64,000 nucleotides of DNA from Gambelia wislizenii (GCA_030847615.1 JAUMIR010000004.1:221391001-221455000); one strand, 5' to 3'. Counted from the first letter of the stretch, positions 10,470 through 21,150 are shown. The notes: a model not told the origin generated them from the sequence alone. Program-made: numbers and translations.

Positions 10470-10670
10470 TTAATAATAATAATAATAATAATAATTTATT
10501 TATACCCCGCCCCTCTGCTAAAAACAATCGGGGTGGCTTCCAACAATTAAAACGCTACAATGCTGACTAAAAGCACCACCCACCCCCATAAAAAAGACAT
10601 TAAACAGTATAAAATTAAAACCACCTAACTAAAATCACATTAAAAAACAAATATAAATAAGACTAAAAAA
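10470..10670 (-). mobile_element. L2-like LINE 3' end with (AAT)n
   Basis: The (AAT)n run followed by tttatttataccccgcccctctgc...ggggtggcttcc is the reverse of the standard ...gcggggtataaataa L2-like terminus. Confidence 0.5.
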
Positions 10671-10679
10671 ATTAATAAT

Positions 10680-10880
10680 CCATGGATTTAAGTATTCACG
10701 GCTTGATAAAATTCTTATAAAAACTAATAATAATCCAAAAAGAAAACCTTGATTTTGCCACCTTATATAAGGGACACCATTTTGTTATGCCATTGCATAT
10801 AATGGGACTTGAGTATTCACGGATTTGGGTATCCACGGGCGTCCTGGAACCAAACCCCAGTGGATATGAGGGGACAACTG
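10680..10880. mobile_element. Tigger/pogo-like element, left end missing
   Basis: Contains ccatggatttaagtattcacgg through ttgattttgccaccttatataag to the intact right end ggatatgaggggacaactg plus TA. The left terminus is truncated at the junction with the L2-like sequence. Confidence 0.82.
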
Positions 10881-10962
10881 TATGTGTTTTTCAAAGAAGT
10901 AGCTGTGTTAGTTTGTAGCAGCATAAAAAAGGAGGAAGAAAAGGGAGGGAAAATGGGTGTGT

Positions 10963-11034
10963 ATATGTGCCTTCCAGTCACCTGCTGACTTACAAAGACC
11001 CCAGGAACTTCATAGGGTTTTCTTAGGCAAGGAA
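10963..11034 (-). mobile_element. tRNA-derived SINE, Bov-B-like 3' part only
   Basis: gtgccttccagtcacctgctgacttac...gggttttcttaggcaagg is the reverse of the common SINE 3' half. Confidence 0.6.
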
Positions 11035-11036
11035 TA

Positions 11037-11278
11037 CAGTGGGACCCCCCCCCCTTATCAGCTGGGGATTGGCTTTGGGGTGTGCCTGGATACCGAAAAC
11101 CGTGGATAATAGCAAACACAATTGAAAATAACAGGACTTCCGTTTTAAAATACAATAGAGTTGCCTTGGAGAACCTAGAAAATGGCTAGAGAGGACACGT
11201 TTTCTAGGAAGACTCTATGGTAGGTGTGCTGTTTTGTGTCCTGTGGATAATGAATCAGTGGATATGGGGGTCCTACTG
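11037..11278. mobile_element. Tigger/pogo-like element, ggggtcctactg family
   Basis: Starts CAGTGGGACCCCCC and ends ggatatgggggtcctactg, with TA on both sides. The interior taaaatacaatagagttgcc is an empty-site reference for the CR1 stub in the copy at 17377-17667. Confidence 0.85.
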
Positions 11279-11327
11279 TATGCAGAGGTGGTTTTGCTAG
11301 CTCCTTCCTCTGAAATATAGCCTGCAG

Positions 11328-11899
11328 CAGTGGTTCCTCACCTTTTTACCAGGGACCCCCTTTAAATATCTTTTGTGGCTGCAGACCCCCAAGATTTAAG
11401 ACCCTAACAACAACAACACCTAATAATAATAATAATAATAATATCTAACAGCAACACAATTACACCATCCTTTAAACCTTCCCTCAGAGGCACTGGAGGG
11501 GGAAGGAAGACTTTTCTCCTGCTTCTTCCTGCAAGTTTGTAGCTGGACTGGATTGAATGGCAATGCGCAGGCCAAGCCAGCCAGCCAGCGGCCTTTGCCC
11601 TTGAAGCAAGTGAGGCTTTGGGGCTACTTCTTGTGTTCTTTCTCCAGTAATTAAAAAAAAATGGTGGCCTCAGTCACAAGCTGTGTTAAAAGTACATAGA
11701 CAGGTATAATAAAGGCATGCTTTCATAGGATTTTCCAGTGCCTCTGAGGGAAGGGATAATGGATGGTGTAACTGTGTTGTTGTTAGGTATTATTATTGTT
11801 GTTGCTAGGGTCTTAAATCTTGAGTTAAGTCTTGGGGTTTGTGGCCACAAAAGATATTTAAAGAGGGTCCCTGGTAAAGAAAAAGTTAAGAGCCACTGC
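11328..11899. mobile_element. hAT-like non-autonomous DNA transposon
   Basis: Starts CAGTGGTTCCTCACCTTTTTACC and ends ggtaaagaaaaagttaagagccactg, typical hAT-type inverted ends. The right 8-base flank ctctagag fits the nTCTAGAn preference of the superfamily. The left flank gcctgcag matches partly. Same family as 39114-39468 and 58647-58976. Confidence 0.82.
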
Positions 11900-12114
11900 T
11901 CTAGAGGTTAGCGTTACCAGATGAAATATGAGACATGGCCTCTGCCCCTTTAGTGGTTGTGTGGAAGAGGGAATTTCTGCTGATGTTGTTTGCATGACAA
12001 TTAATAGGACAGGAGCCCAGTTCCTTATTTCACCTGGCACCCCTAGAGCCTATGGTGTCATCTCTATTAATCATAAATAAACCTTTTTTATTAGTTACAT
12101 ATACAGTATACCCA

Positions 12115-12365
12115 ATGGTCCGCCCTGGCTTCACATTGGGAGGCATGGAGACGCACTATCCACAATGCTGCAGCCTTATTTGAGAACTCACGCCGAACAA
12201 GTCTTGAAGAGAAACGACAACGCAGAAAGAATCACAACCCAGAAACATCACCCAAGGAGACCTTCTGCTATGCTTTCTGCAACCGGACTTGTTTATCTCA
12301 GATTGGCCTTTTTGGTCATCAGCGCGCTTGCAGAAAGCACGGGATGAGTCCTTCCTGAATCTTCA
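12115..12365 (+). mobile_element. Non-LTR retrotransposon C-terminal fragment with zinc-finger motif
   Basis: Related to 43075-43330. The translated end reads CYAFCNRTCLSQIGLFGHQRAC, a C2HC-type knuckle seen at the C-terminus of some LINE ORFs (CxxC...SRIGLxxHxRxC). The upstream part matches METHYPQCCSF-like sequence. The frame is broken; the family is not named. Confidence 0.6.
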
Positions 12366-12475
12366 TTTGCAAAGAAAAGTCAGAGAGATACAGTATACCC
12401 TACCTTTTCTCCAATAAATTGCTACACTATTAGCTACACTAATATCCTGCCTTTCCCCTAATTAATGCCGGAGTA

Positions 12476-13021
12476 CACTTGCCCCTCCACATTCGCAGAC
12501 TCAGCATTAGTGGTTTTGTATAGTCGCGGTTTTGGGAGGCCCCTCCGCCCTCCCAAAACCGTGACACGGGGCCTCCGGAGGCCCCGTGAAGGCCCGGGGA
12601 GGGAAGGGGAAGAGGCGGGGAGGCCTCCACGGGGCCTTCGGAGACCCTCCGGAGGCCCCATGAAGGCCTTGGGAGGGAGGGGGGATGGCTGGGGAGGCCT
12701 TCACGGAGCCTCCGAAGGCTCCGCGAAGGCCTTGGGAGGGAGGGGGGATGGCTGGGGAGGCCTTCATGGAGCCTCCGAAGGCTCCGTGAAGGCCCTGGGA
12801 GGGAGGGGGTAGGGCCGGGGAGGCCTCCACGGGGCCTCCGGAGGGTCTCCTGAGGCCCCGTGAAGGCCTAGGAAGGGACTGGGGAATCCGGATAAAGTGA
12901 CTATGGGGCCTCTGGAGGCCCCATGGTCGCTTTTGCGGGGGCGGGCAATCATTATTCGCGGATTTTTCACACTTGCGGGGGTCTGGGGAACCTAACCCCC
13001 GTGAATGTGAAGGGACGACTG
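12476..13021. mobile_element. Tigger/pogo-like element with GC-rich tandem interior
   Basis: Left end CACTTGCCCCTCCACATTCGC and right end gtgaatgtgaagggacgactg are inverted copies with TA on each side. The interior is strongly GC-rich. gaaggcc-centred units start at 12588, 12662, 12725, 12788 and 12862, giving spacings of 74, 63, 63 and 74. The module resembles the reverse of the 64-bp units at 14855-15556. The long open frames here are composition artefacts. Confidence 0.85.
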
Positions 13022-13040
13022 TATATGGCTTGCCTCCCCA

Positions 13041-13154
13041 CTTTATTCTCACACGAGTAACTGGCACAAGTTCATCCAGTGAGCTTTATGGCTCCATGGG
13101 GACTAGAACCTTGATCACAAAAGTCCATGTCCTGCATTAACCACTATACCACAC
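13041..13154 (-). mobile_element. SINE tRNA-like head (fragment)
   Basis: gactagaacc...tgcattaaccactataccacac is the reverse of the A-box side of the tRNA-derived SINE. It is cut by the MITE starting at 13158. Confidence 0.55.
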
Positions 13155-13157
13155 TAA

Positions 13158-13747
13158 GGACTTTATCAGACACACTAAATTTGGCATCATAACAATCTCA
13201 CAGAAATGTGAAAGGGCGCGCGTATCACATGACATTGCCCTTTCCTGTTCATGTCCTGGCCAAAACCCGGACTTTTTAATTGACGGCTGAAGCCATCAAT
13301 TGATCCCCTGTGGCGCTTCAGTGCCAGCATTGCCGACGTGAAACCTCGCGCCATTGTACAGTACTCACGTGAATGCAGTATGAATGGTCGGTCCAGCGTG
13401 AACACTTCTGGGTGAGATTGCAACATCTGGGTAAATGACACACTTTTTATGACCCTTCCCAGATTACTTGGGACTTTTAAAGTATGTTCCTGTGCTTTGT
13501 GTAACTTTTTCTGTGTTCTTTTTGTTTGTTTGTTTTGAATTTCCCGTGTGAGTGTCTTCTTGCAAGAATCTGCGGAATTTTGAACGAGGAAGTGAGTAGA
13601 GCTCTGTTCACTTCCTCTTCATTGCCAGGGAAGCCTTTGCCGGGAGAGAAGGTAAGTGAGGTGAGGGGTGTTTTTTTTTCCTGGCATAAAAGTGGATTTT
13701 TTTATGCCAGCAAAAGAACATTTTAAGGGGCTTGTCTGATAAAGTCC
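13158..13747. mobile_element. MITE, GGACTTTATCAGAC family, long form (590 bp)
   Basis: Starts GGACTTTATCAGACAC and ends TGTCTGATAAAGTCC, flanked by TAA at 13155-13157 and 13748-13750. The interior has atgccagcaaaagaaca with a local hairpin near the right end. It is the reverse-orientation relative of 24316-24890. The 3-bp TWA duplication and GG start suggest PIF/Harbinger, but no transposase is present. Confidence 0.85.
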
Positions 13748-14100
13748 TAACTCTCTCTTGACATTTTACTGTTTTGATTTGTATCACTAGAACTGTCACT
13801 CCGCCATCATGGAAATGACTAATGTGCTATGGCATGTTATAATATAGCTTGTTAATATCATTAAATCCCAAACTGGGAATCATCCAGGCTATAAGATTGC
13901 TGCTTTCTATGTATGTATGGTTGTACGTCTTGTCATTTGTCACACGTAGATCTTTGAACATGGCCAAATAATGGTTAAAAATTTAATTGGAATGATAATT
14001 AGTGAAGAATTTTAATTAGATCTTTTTTGTTTTGTGGCAGGATTTATAAAATCCTTGATGTGAGCAACATGAACAGTGGTCACACTTATAATGTCCCTTA

Positions 14101-14691
14101 ACTGCATCAATAGAAGTATAGTGTCTAGATCAAGGGAAGTAATAGTGCCACTCTATTCTGCCTTGGTCAGGCCTCACCTAGAATACTGTGTCCAGTTCTG
14201 GACACCACAATTCAAAAAGGATATTGACAAATTGGAGCGTGTCCAGAGAAGGGCAACTAAAATGGTGAAAGGTCTGGAAACGATGCCTTATGAGGAGAGA
14301 CTTAGGGAGCTGGGTATGTTTAGCCTGGAAAAAAGATGGTTAAGGGGCGATATGATAGCCCTGTTTAAGTATTTGAAGGGATGTCACGCTGAGGATGGAT
14401 CAGGTTTGTTTTCTGCTGCTCCAGAGACTGGAACACGGAGCAATGGATACAAGCTCCAGGAACAGAGATTCCACCTCAACATTAGGAGGAACTTTTTGAC
14501 AGTAAGAGCTGTTCGGCCGTGGGACACACTCCTTTGGAGCGTGGTGGGGTCTCCTTCCTCGGAGGTTTTTAAGCAGAGGCTGGATGGCCATGTGTCAGGG
14601 ATGCTTTGATCGTGATTTCCTGCGTGGCAGGGGGTTGGACTGGATGGCCCTTGTGGTCTCTTCCAACTCTACAATTCTATGATTCTATGAA
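14101..14691 (+). mobile_element. CR1 3' portion (5'-truncated)
   Basis: The open frame from [19 protein letters not shown] to KQRLDGHVSGML (stop near 14609) is uninterrupted and is followed by the 3' UTR and ATTCTATGA tail. Truncated upstream of the RT C-terminal (thumb) region. Confidence 0.93.
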
Positions 14692-14760
14692 CCACCACTG
14701 ATCTGACTGCATGGAAAAAAAATAAGTACAGTTGTCGCTCCATATCCATGGATTAAAGTA

Positions 14761-15880
14761 CAGTTGTCCCTTCACATTCGCGGGGGTTCCGTTCTGCGGA
14801 CCCCCGCGAATGTGAAAAATCCGCGAATAACGACTCCCCTCCCCCCTCCCTCCCCAGGCCTTCGCGGGGCCTTCCTAGGCCCCGCGGAGGTCTCCCCGGC
14901 CCTCCCTCCCCCCCTCCCCAGGCCTTCGCGGGGCCTTGCTAGGCCCCGCGGAGGTCTCCCCAGCCCTCCCTCCTTCCCTCTCCAGGCCTTCGCGGGGCCT
15001 TGCTAGGCCCCACGGAGGTCTCCCCGGCCCTCCCTCCCTCCCTCTCCAGGCCTTCCTGGGGCCTTCCTAGGCCCCGCGGAGGTCTCCCCAGCCCTCCCTC
15101 CTTCCCTCTCCAGGCCTTCGCGGGGCCTTCCTAGGCCCCGCGGAGGTCTCCCCGGCCCTCCCTCCCCCCTCCCCAGGCCTTCGCGGGGCCTTGCTAGGCC
15201 CCGCGGAGGTCTCCCCAGCCCTCCCTCCCTCCCTCTCCAGGCCTTCGCGGGTCCTTCCTAGGCCCTGCGGAGGTCTCCCCGGCCCTCCCTCCCTCCCTCT
15301 CCAGGCCTTCGCGGGGCCTTCCTAGGCCCCGCGGAGGTCTCCCTGGCCCTCCCTCCCCCCTCCCCAGGCCTTCGCGGGGCCTTGCTAGGCCCCGCGGAGG
15401 TCTCCCCGGCCCTCCATCCTCCCCTCCCCAGGCCTTCGCGGGGCCTTGCTAGGCCCCGCGGAGGTCTCCCCGGCCCTCCCTCCCTCCCTCTCCAGGCCTT
15501 CGCGGGGCCTTGCTAGGCCCCGCGGAGGTCTCCCTGGCCCTCCCTCCCTCCCTCCCCAGGCCTTCGCGGGGCCTCCGGAGGGCCTCCGGGGGTCCCTCGA
15601 AGGCCTCCCCACCCCTCCCCAAGCCTTCGCGGGGCCTCCGGAGGGCCTCCGGGGGACCCGCGATGGCCTCCCCACCCCTCCCCAGGCCTCCATGGGGCCT
15701 ACGGAGCGCCTCCGGGGGCCCCGTGGAGGCCTCCCCGGGCCTCCCCGCTCCCTCCAGGTCTTTTCACGGGGCCTCTGGAGGCCCCATGTCGCGGTTTTGG
15801 GGGGCCCCGGGGGGGCCCTCCCAAAACCGCGAATAACCAAAACCGCGAATGTCAAGTTCGCGAATGTGGAGGGACAACTG
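14761..15880. mobile_element. Inner Tigger/pogo-like element, 1,120 bp, carrying a minisatellite
   Basis: Starts CAGTTGTCCCTTCACATTCGC and ends CGAATGTGGAGGGACAACTG, with TA at 14759-14760 and 15881-15882. The interior is a GC-rich tandem array plus degenerate units up to about 15790. Open frames across it arise from repeat composition and are not genes. Confidence 0.9.
14855..15556. repeat. GC-rich minisatellite, eleven units of 63-64 bp
   Basis: Units begin with caggccttcgcggggcctt and contain gctaggccccgcggaggtct and a ccctccctccc spacer. Starts are at 14855, 14919, 14983, 15047, 15111, 15174, 15238, 15302, 15365, 15429 and 15493, with a boundary at 15557. Further diverged units follow at about 15557, 15620 and 15683. 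Each unit contains a palindromic aggccccgcgg-type core. Confidence 0.95.
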
Positions 15881-16504
15881 TATTCATGACTTGAAAATAT
15901 ATTTTAAAAAATAATAGTCCAAAAAGCAAACCTTGATTTTGCCATCTTATATAAGGGACACCATTTTGCTATGCCATTGCATATAATGTGACTTGAGTAT
16001 TTACGGATTTTGGTATCCACGGGTGGGTGGGTGGGTCATGGAACCAACCCCCAGTGAATATGAAGGGACAACTGTATGTACTAATCTGTCCCAGCAGTCT
16101 TGAGTTCTACACACACCTACTATAGGAGTGGTGAAAGGTGGACTGTGAAGAAAGTTGACTGGAATCAGCTCATTTGAAATGTAGTGTTGGAAAAAAGTTC
16201 TGTGGATACCATGGACTGCCACGAAGACTAAGAGCAAACCAAGCCTGAATTCTTCCTAGAAGCCAAGAAGACTAAACTGAGACTGTTGTACTTTGAACAT
16301 ACGGTATAATGAGAAGACGCGACTTATTAGATAAGGCACTAATGCTTGGTGAGGTAGAGGGTAGTAGGAAAAGAGGAAGACTGCATTACAGGTAGATAGA
16401 CTCAATCAAGATTTGAGTTTGCAAGATTTAAGCAGAGCACAGTTAATGACTAGGGATCTTAAGGTCTCTCATTCATAGGGTTGCAGGTGAACACTGGGAC
16501 CTAT

Positions 16505-17035
16505 GTAGCCAAGCAGCATCAGAGTGGTTATGATGGCAAACGTTATTAATGAGGAAAAACACATAAGCTAAGAGACGCTGCAGCTGTTTGCTTTTGTCTG
16601 AGCCGGGCGTAGTGGTTTCAGTGTTGAACTATAACACTGGAGACCAGGGTTTGAATCCCCCGTTCAGCCATGGAAACCCACTGAGTGACCTTGGTCAAGT
16701 CATACCCTCTCAGCCTCAGAAAACCCCATGATAAGTTTTTGTCTTAGGGTTGCCATAAGTTGGAAATTACTTGAAGATACACAACAACAAGAACACAGGG
16801 AAGGGCAGGATTCCACCCCCCATCTCTTCTCCCCGTGATGAGTTAAATGAGTGTAAATTACTTTTGCACTTTGAACTCAGTTTGCAGCAACTGAAGTAAG
16901 CTGAGGAAAAAGAAGAAAAGTGGGGGAAGAAGAAAGAAATTGGGTCATTTTAAAAGCATCTGAAAAAGTGGGACAGCACAGGATTAATTGGGATTGTCCC
17001 TACAAAATTGGGACAGTTGCGGGTTGGGGGTATGC
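16505..17035. repeat. Old dispersed repeat interrupted by a SINE
   Basis: The flanks of the SINE, ttattaatgaggaaaaacac...gtttgcttttg and gggcaggattccacccccc...aaaagcatctgaaaaagtgg, match a continuous copy at 57545-57865. The class of the repeat is not recognised. Confidence 0.6.
16604..16797 (+). mobile_element. tRNA-derived SINE (Sauria-type), full or near full length
   Basis: B box GGTTTGAATCC at 16648-16658, A-box-like agtggtttcagtgttg upstream, body gaaacccactgagtgacc..., and a Bov-B-like 3' part (gggttgccataagttgg) ending in an (AACA)n tail. Confidence 0.88.
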
Positions 17036-17376
17036 ATCTTTTTATTTTTGGCATTTAAAAACTAAACACAGGTTATGAATTGCTGTGCTCTGCACTCCAA
17101 ACTGCAGTCTGGACATATCTGAAGCTAATGGGAAGGTCTGGACCAGAGGAGAGCAACTTCCAAGGGGCCAATTTCCCATCCCTGAGATGTACCAGGGATG
17201 TATCTCCTGATCCCAGCAAAGTGAAACCAAGTAGAAAATGAAGCAAAGCGGCCAGAAATCTAGTGCTGGTTTTTGAAAAATGCTTTTAAAAAACTTACAA
17301 AAGGTGTCGGGGTGAGGTAGGTCTATAGGCAGCAGATCCCATTTTGGAAGCTTAGTAGGGTCAGCCCTGGTTAGTA

Positions 17377-17667
17377 CAGTAGGACCCCCGTATCCGCTGG
17401 GGATTGATTCCGTGGGGCCCCGTGGATACTGAAAACCATGAATAATAGTGAACACCATTGAAAATAATGGGGCTTCCGGTTTAAAATACTATAGTCTTCC
17501 AACTCTACAATTCTATGATTCTATGATTCTATGAGAGTTGCCTTGGAGGACCTAGAAAATGGCTAGAGAGGACATATTTTCTAGGAAGACTCTATGGTAG
17601 GTGTGCTGTTTTGTGTCCCATGGATAATTGAATCAGTGGATAATGGATCATGGATACGAGAGTCCTT
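17377..17667. mobile_element. Tigger/pogo-like element with a CR1 stub inside
   Basis: Starts CAGTAGGACCCCCGTATCC after TA. The interior parallels 11037-11278 and 40335-40572. The right end tacgagagtccttag is diverged or cut by SINE sequence. Confidence 0.8.
17495..17533 (+). mobile_element. Minimal CR1 3' end, 39 bp
   Basis: tcttccaactctacaattc plus three ATTCTATGA-like units, inserted in the Tigger-like element. The same site is empty in the copies near 11150 and 40450. A 2-bp AG overlap at the junction is possible. Confidence 0.85.
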
Positions 17668-17772
17668 AGAGGAAGGCAATGACAAGCCTCTGTGAGTGTT
17701 CCTTGCCTAAGAACACCCTAGGAAATTCATGGGGCTACTGTAAGTCCATAGACAACCTGAAGGCACATATAT
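17668..17772 (+). mobile_element. SINE 3' half (diverged)
   Basis: agaggaaggcaatgacaagcc...taagtccatagacaacctgaaggcac follows the common SINE body and tail, without the tRNA head. Confidence 0.6.
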
Positions 17773-18207
17773 ACACGCACAGGGAGGACTGCTCCTTATT
17801 TATAAGGCGAGTGCCCTCTTATTGGAGGCTTCCGAGAGCTCCTTTTAAGTGTGTTTTGTTTTTGGTGCAAAAAAACAAAACAAAAAAGGAAACAAAAACA
17901 AAAAAACGGGATCAAGTTCTCTAGGGAGGTGGCTGGGCACCTTTTCAGTCTTGGGGGCTGCAGATAGTCAGTAACCACATACTTTCTGCTGCTATTCAGA
18001 ACAGCCTGAGGAGAATTACAATTGTTGACAGTGCATTTCATTTGTACAGTATATGTATATAATTCCCTTTGCAAGTCTAAAATGCCCATCACAAAGGGGA
18101 TGATTCCCATCATTCCCTTATGTGAGCTTTTAGAGGCATGAAGCCTTTGTGAGAGTGTTTCTGTCCACATGCAGGAGAAAATGGTAGAAGGAACCAAATA
18201 GAAAGCA

Positions 18208-18371
18208 ATGTGGAACGTGCTACCTCAGAATGTGGTGGAGTCTCCATCTTTGGAAGTTTTTAAACGGAAGCTGGATGGCCATATATTGGGAATGATTTGA
18301 TTGTGTGTTCCTGCAGGGCGGGGGTTGGACTGGATGGCCTTGTGGTTTCTTCCAATTCTATGATTCTATGA
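18208..18371 (+). mobile_element. Older CR1 3' end
   Basis: ggaacgtgctacctcagaat...gaagctggatggccatat through ggggttggactggatggcc and an ATTCTATGA tail. More diverged than the CR1 at 31119. Confidence 0.85.
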
Positions 18372-18462
18372 ATGTGCATAAGAGGGATGGGGAAGATGCA
18401 GTGAGTCAATAACGTTAAGACTTTTTTTTTTTGTAATTATTAGAACAACAACAACAGTTTGC

Positions 18463-18616
18463 AACAAGGAATTAGCTAACACACATTGGAAGCTGCTTCT
18501 TGCAGTGCAGATGTGTAAATTGCTATTGCTTAAAACAATTTGTAAGCTGCTCTGATAGCCTTGTGGCTGAAGAGCGGGGTATGTATAAATAAATAAATAA
18601 ATAAATAAATAAAGTA
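18463..18616 (+). mobile_element. SINE 3' part with (AAAT)n tail
   Basis: ttagctaacacacattgg, aatttgtaagctgctctg and tagccttgtggctgaag, then (AAAT)n, matching 46640-46885. Confidence 0.7.
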
Positions 18617-19859
18617 AATCCATTATACTGGTATAGTGTAGTCTTGCTTTTCTTTTACATATGCACACTTTTCTTTTCAAAAATATTTTTTTTATCTTGT
18701 ACAAAATACAGAGTGTCTTGCCAACACTGCATGATCATGCAGGATAGAAGAAATCCAATGGCAGATCCTAACTGCTTTTATTTATTTATTTTTAAAAATT
18801 GTATGACAGGGAGGTGGCTACATTATGAATTTATACTGTTTACATGAGAGATACGGGAAAATCCTGTGCAATAAAGAGAGTCTTTATTGGAATTCTTTTG
18901 TAGCCTTGGCAAAAAAGTGTTTTCCCATCATCTCCATACTTTTTGGTACTGGCAGTCAAGAGCCTTGTGGAAATGCCTTCTACTATGGCAGAATTTCTTG
19001 CAGTGCAGCTACCATTAAAAACACAATGCACTCATTGTGCAATAGATTCTTGTTTTGATCTCCAAAAATATGTTACAACAAAGGTTTAGACTTAGCTTTT
19101 CGGCTTTTGTTTTGTTTTATGGTAAAGATGAAAAATCTTTGCCAAAATTTGAAAATGAAAAACATGCATATGCTCCTAAAATTAGTGTTAAATGCTCCAC
19201 GTATTCCAGTGTAGGTATATTTTAATTAATCTAGATTGTCATTAATCTAGCTTGCCGCCCAGAAATGTTTCAATCAAAAATAGATTTGATATTTTTCTGC
19301 AGTATGGTATAATATAGTGCAGGGTATACTATGGTATAGTATAGTACAGTACAGAGGAGTGGCATACCCTAAATATTTTAATGACCATATAGACTATCCA
19401 AATGCATTCATAGAGAGTCTGTGGAATAATGATTTTGATGTCAGAAGTATTCTATAATAATGTACATTTGAATATCTGTTATATTCAGTGGGATGTGTAT
19501 TGGACTTTAGAACAGATATTTTGTCTTGCTATGTATTTATTGTAAATGCATACATATTAGTAGCTCTCCTAGACCAAACAGTTCATGCACGCTTTCTTTC
19601 CACTGATATAAATGTACCCTTGGTTCCAGTAGGTGGAGCTTCAGGATTAAAGTATGGGTTCAGAGACTTGCCTCAAAGTATGAAACAGTTCAAGCCATGA
19701 GGGCATGGAGAGGGAGGTTGATGGTGCAATTGTACTTTGCTCAGAGGTATCTGTTCTATGAGCATGCTTGATATCCACACATGTGCATACACAAACTCCA
19801 TGTCAAGACCCTCACTCTCAGCAAAAACAACTTGAAAAATCCATTCTGTCAAACAGAAC
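18617..19859. other. Unique-looking AT-rich intergenic DNA
   Basis: No exon with splice sites, no recognised transposon and no RNA gene seen. Short (TATAG)-like repeats occur near 19310-19350. Confidence 0.4.
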
Positions 19860-20250
19860 GCAACTCTAATCTACTGTTATCATAGTCAAGTTTTAACTTG
19901 AAAGTACCTTAGGTTATGAATTAAACGTCAGAACCAATTAATTTGGTGCATGAAATATGAAGCGGATGACTGTCCTTCGGAGAAACCCCTGACAGCTTTA
20001 TGGATGTCACTTTGGGATCTGTTAAAATGAGCTTTGCATGCCAGTGAATTTGAGTGTGTCATATTGCTGTTAGCGTACCATAATTTTTTGTCAATGTCGC
20101 TCTGAGACTTAAAATTGCAGAAGCCTTAGCCAATTAAGGCCAAAGCGAAACAGTATAACTCGATATTGTCTGTATGCTCTTTCAGTTTGGACTGGAGATG
20201 GGAGATTTAATTAGAACAAAAGAATACAAAGTTTGATTACATACAAAAGG
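19860..20250. promoter_or_regulatory. Candidate conserved non-coding element
   Basis: A repeat-free, non-coding block of moderate AT content with several homeodomain-type TAAT cores (agaaccaattaatttgg, gatttaattagaac). It looks like constrained unique DNA in a repeat-dense desert. This is a judgement from composition only; conservation was not tested. Confidence 0.25.
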
Positions 20251-20429
20251 AAAGTCTTTCAGCACAAATACATTAGGGCAAATCTTTTTTCTTGCGCTAA
20301 CATGATCCTTGAATTTTAGCCATCAGGATGATCTCAACCTTCTTTTTGCCCTGTTGGGAGAGAACAGTTCCTTGCAAAGAATCTTAGCAGTAATTCTTTT
20401 CAATGCAAGAGGAGGCATAGGAAAAGTAA

Positions 20430-20720
20430 CCCAATATAATATTTTTTTAATTCCCCCCAACTTTTCTATATTAAAATCACATTACATTACACACATTACA
20501 TGCACATATTACATATAACGTAACACAAACCTACATTAAACATTAAAATTGACTTCCTACCATTCGGATGTTGGCTGTATTTGTTTGGTATAACACACAA
20601 TTCTCATCTATCTATATATTACTTGAATTTCTACTGTTAAACAATCTTTTCATTACTAGACATCAACCATCTATTCTAATCTATTATACCTATTCCGCAT
20701 TTCACCCTCAATATATATAC

Positions 20721-20755
<35 letters not shown>

Positions 20756-21059
20756 ATATCTTCCAATCATTTTCAAAATTATTTGGGGTCTTCTCCTTTA
20801 GTAGTCTTGTTAATTTATCCATCTTAGCTAAGTCCCATAGTTTCAGCATCCGCTCTTCTTGTGTCAGTGTCTTCCTTCCAATAGTAAGCATTCTTGCTGC
20901 AGTTATCATATACAGTATTATTTTCCCATGTTCCTTTTTTATACTTTCATCTATTAAATTTAATAGGTATTGTTCTGGCTTCATTTGAAATTTTGTTTCC
21001 AAAATTTCTTGTATTGTTAAACCAGTATAATATAATTTAGTAAACAGAATGTTAGACAT
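20430..21059 (-). mobile_element. L1 3' end (ORF2 C-terminus and 3' UTR)
   Basis: The minus strand encodes FQMKPEQYLLNLID and LYMITAARMLTIG, matching the L1 ORF2 end at 36990-37160. The T-rich left edge corresponds to the poly(A) end. A (CA)n microsatellite interrupts it. Confidence 0.75.
20716..20754. repeat. (CA)n microsatellite
   Basis: Cata/ca units followed by an uninterrupted CA run within the L1 fragment. Confidence 0.95.
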
Positions 21060-21150
21060 GGAGCTGTGAAAATCAGGTTTGAATCTCTGTTCAGGCTATA
21101 TTCAGGTGTAATTCAGTATATTTATTCAAACAAGTGTGATGTATTTGTTT

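Larger units (their letters stand above)
14729..16074. mobile_element. Outer Tigger/pogo-like element, split by an inner copy
   Basis: Left end CAGTTGTCGCTCCATATCC at 14729, right end ggaatatgaagggacaactg-type at 16074, with TA outside. The host part is only 14729-14758 plus 15883-16074. The rest is the inner element. Confidence 0.87.

Noticed and set aside
12465..13067. 186-codon open frame on the minus strand
   Set aside because: It lies wholly within the Tigger-like GC-rich element and repeats with the ~63-bp period.
15385..15889. Open frames of 147-156 codons, proline/glycine/arginine rich
   Set aside because: They follow the GC-rich minisatellite in several frames and strands at once. 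Repeat composition explains them.
16648..16658. tRNA gene suggested by a B-box match
   Set aside because: The B box belongs to a SINE head. No cloverleaf or terminator of a real tRNA gene is present; the same applies at 21400 and 38924.
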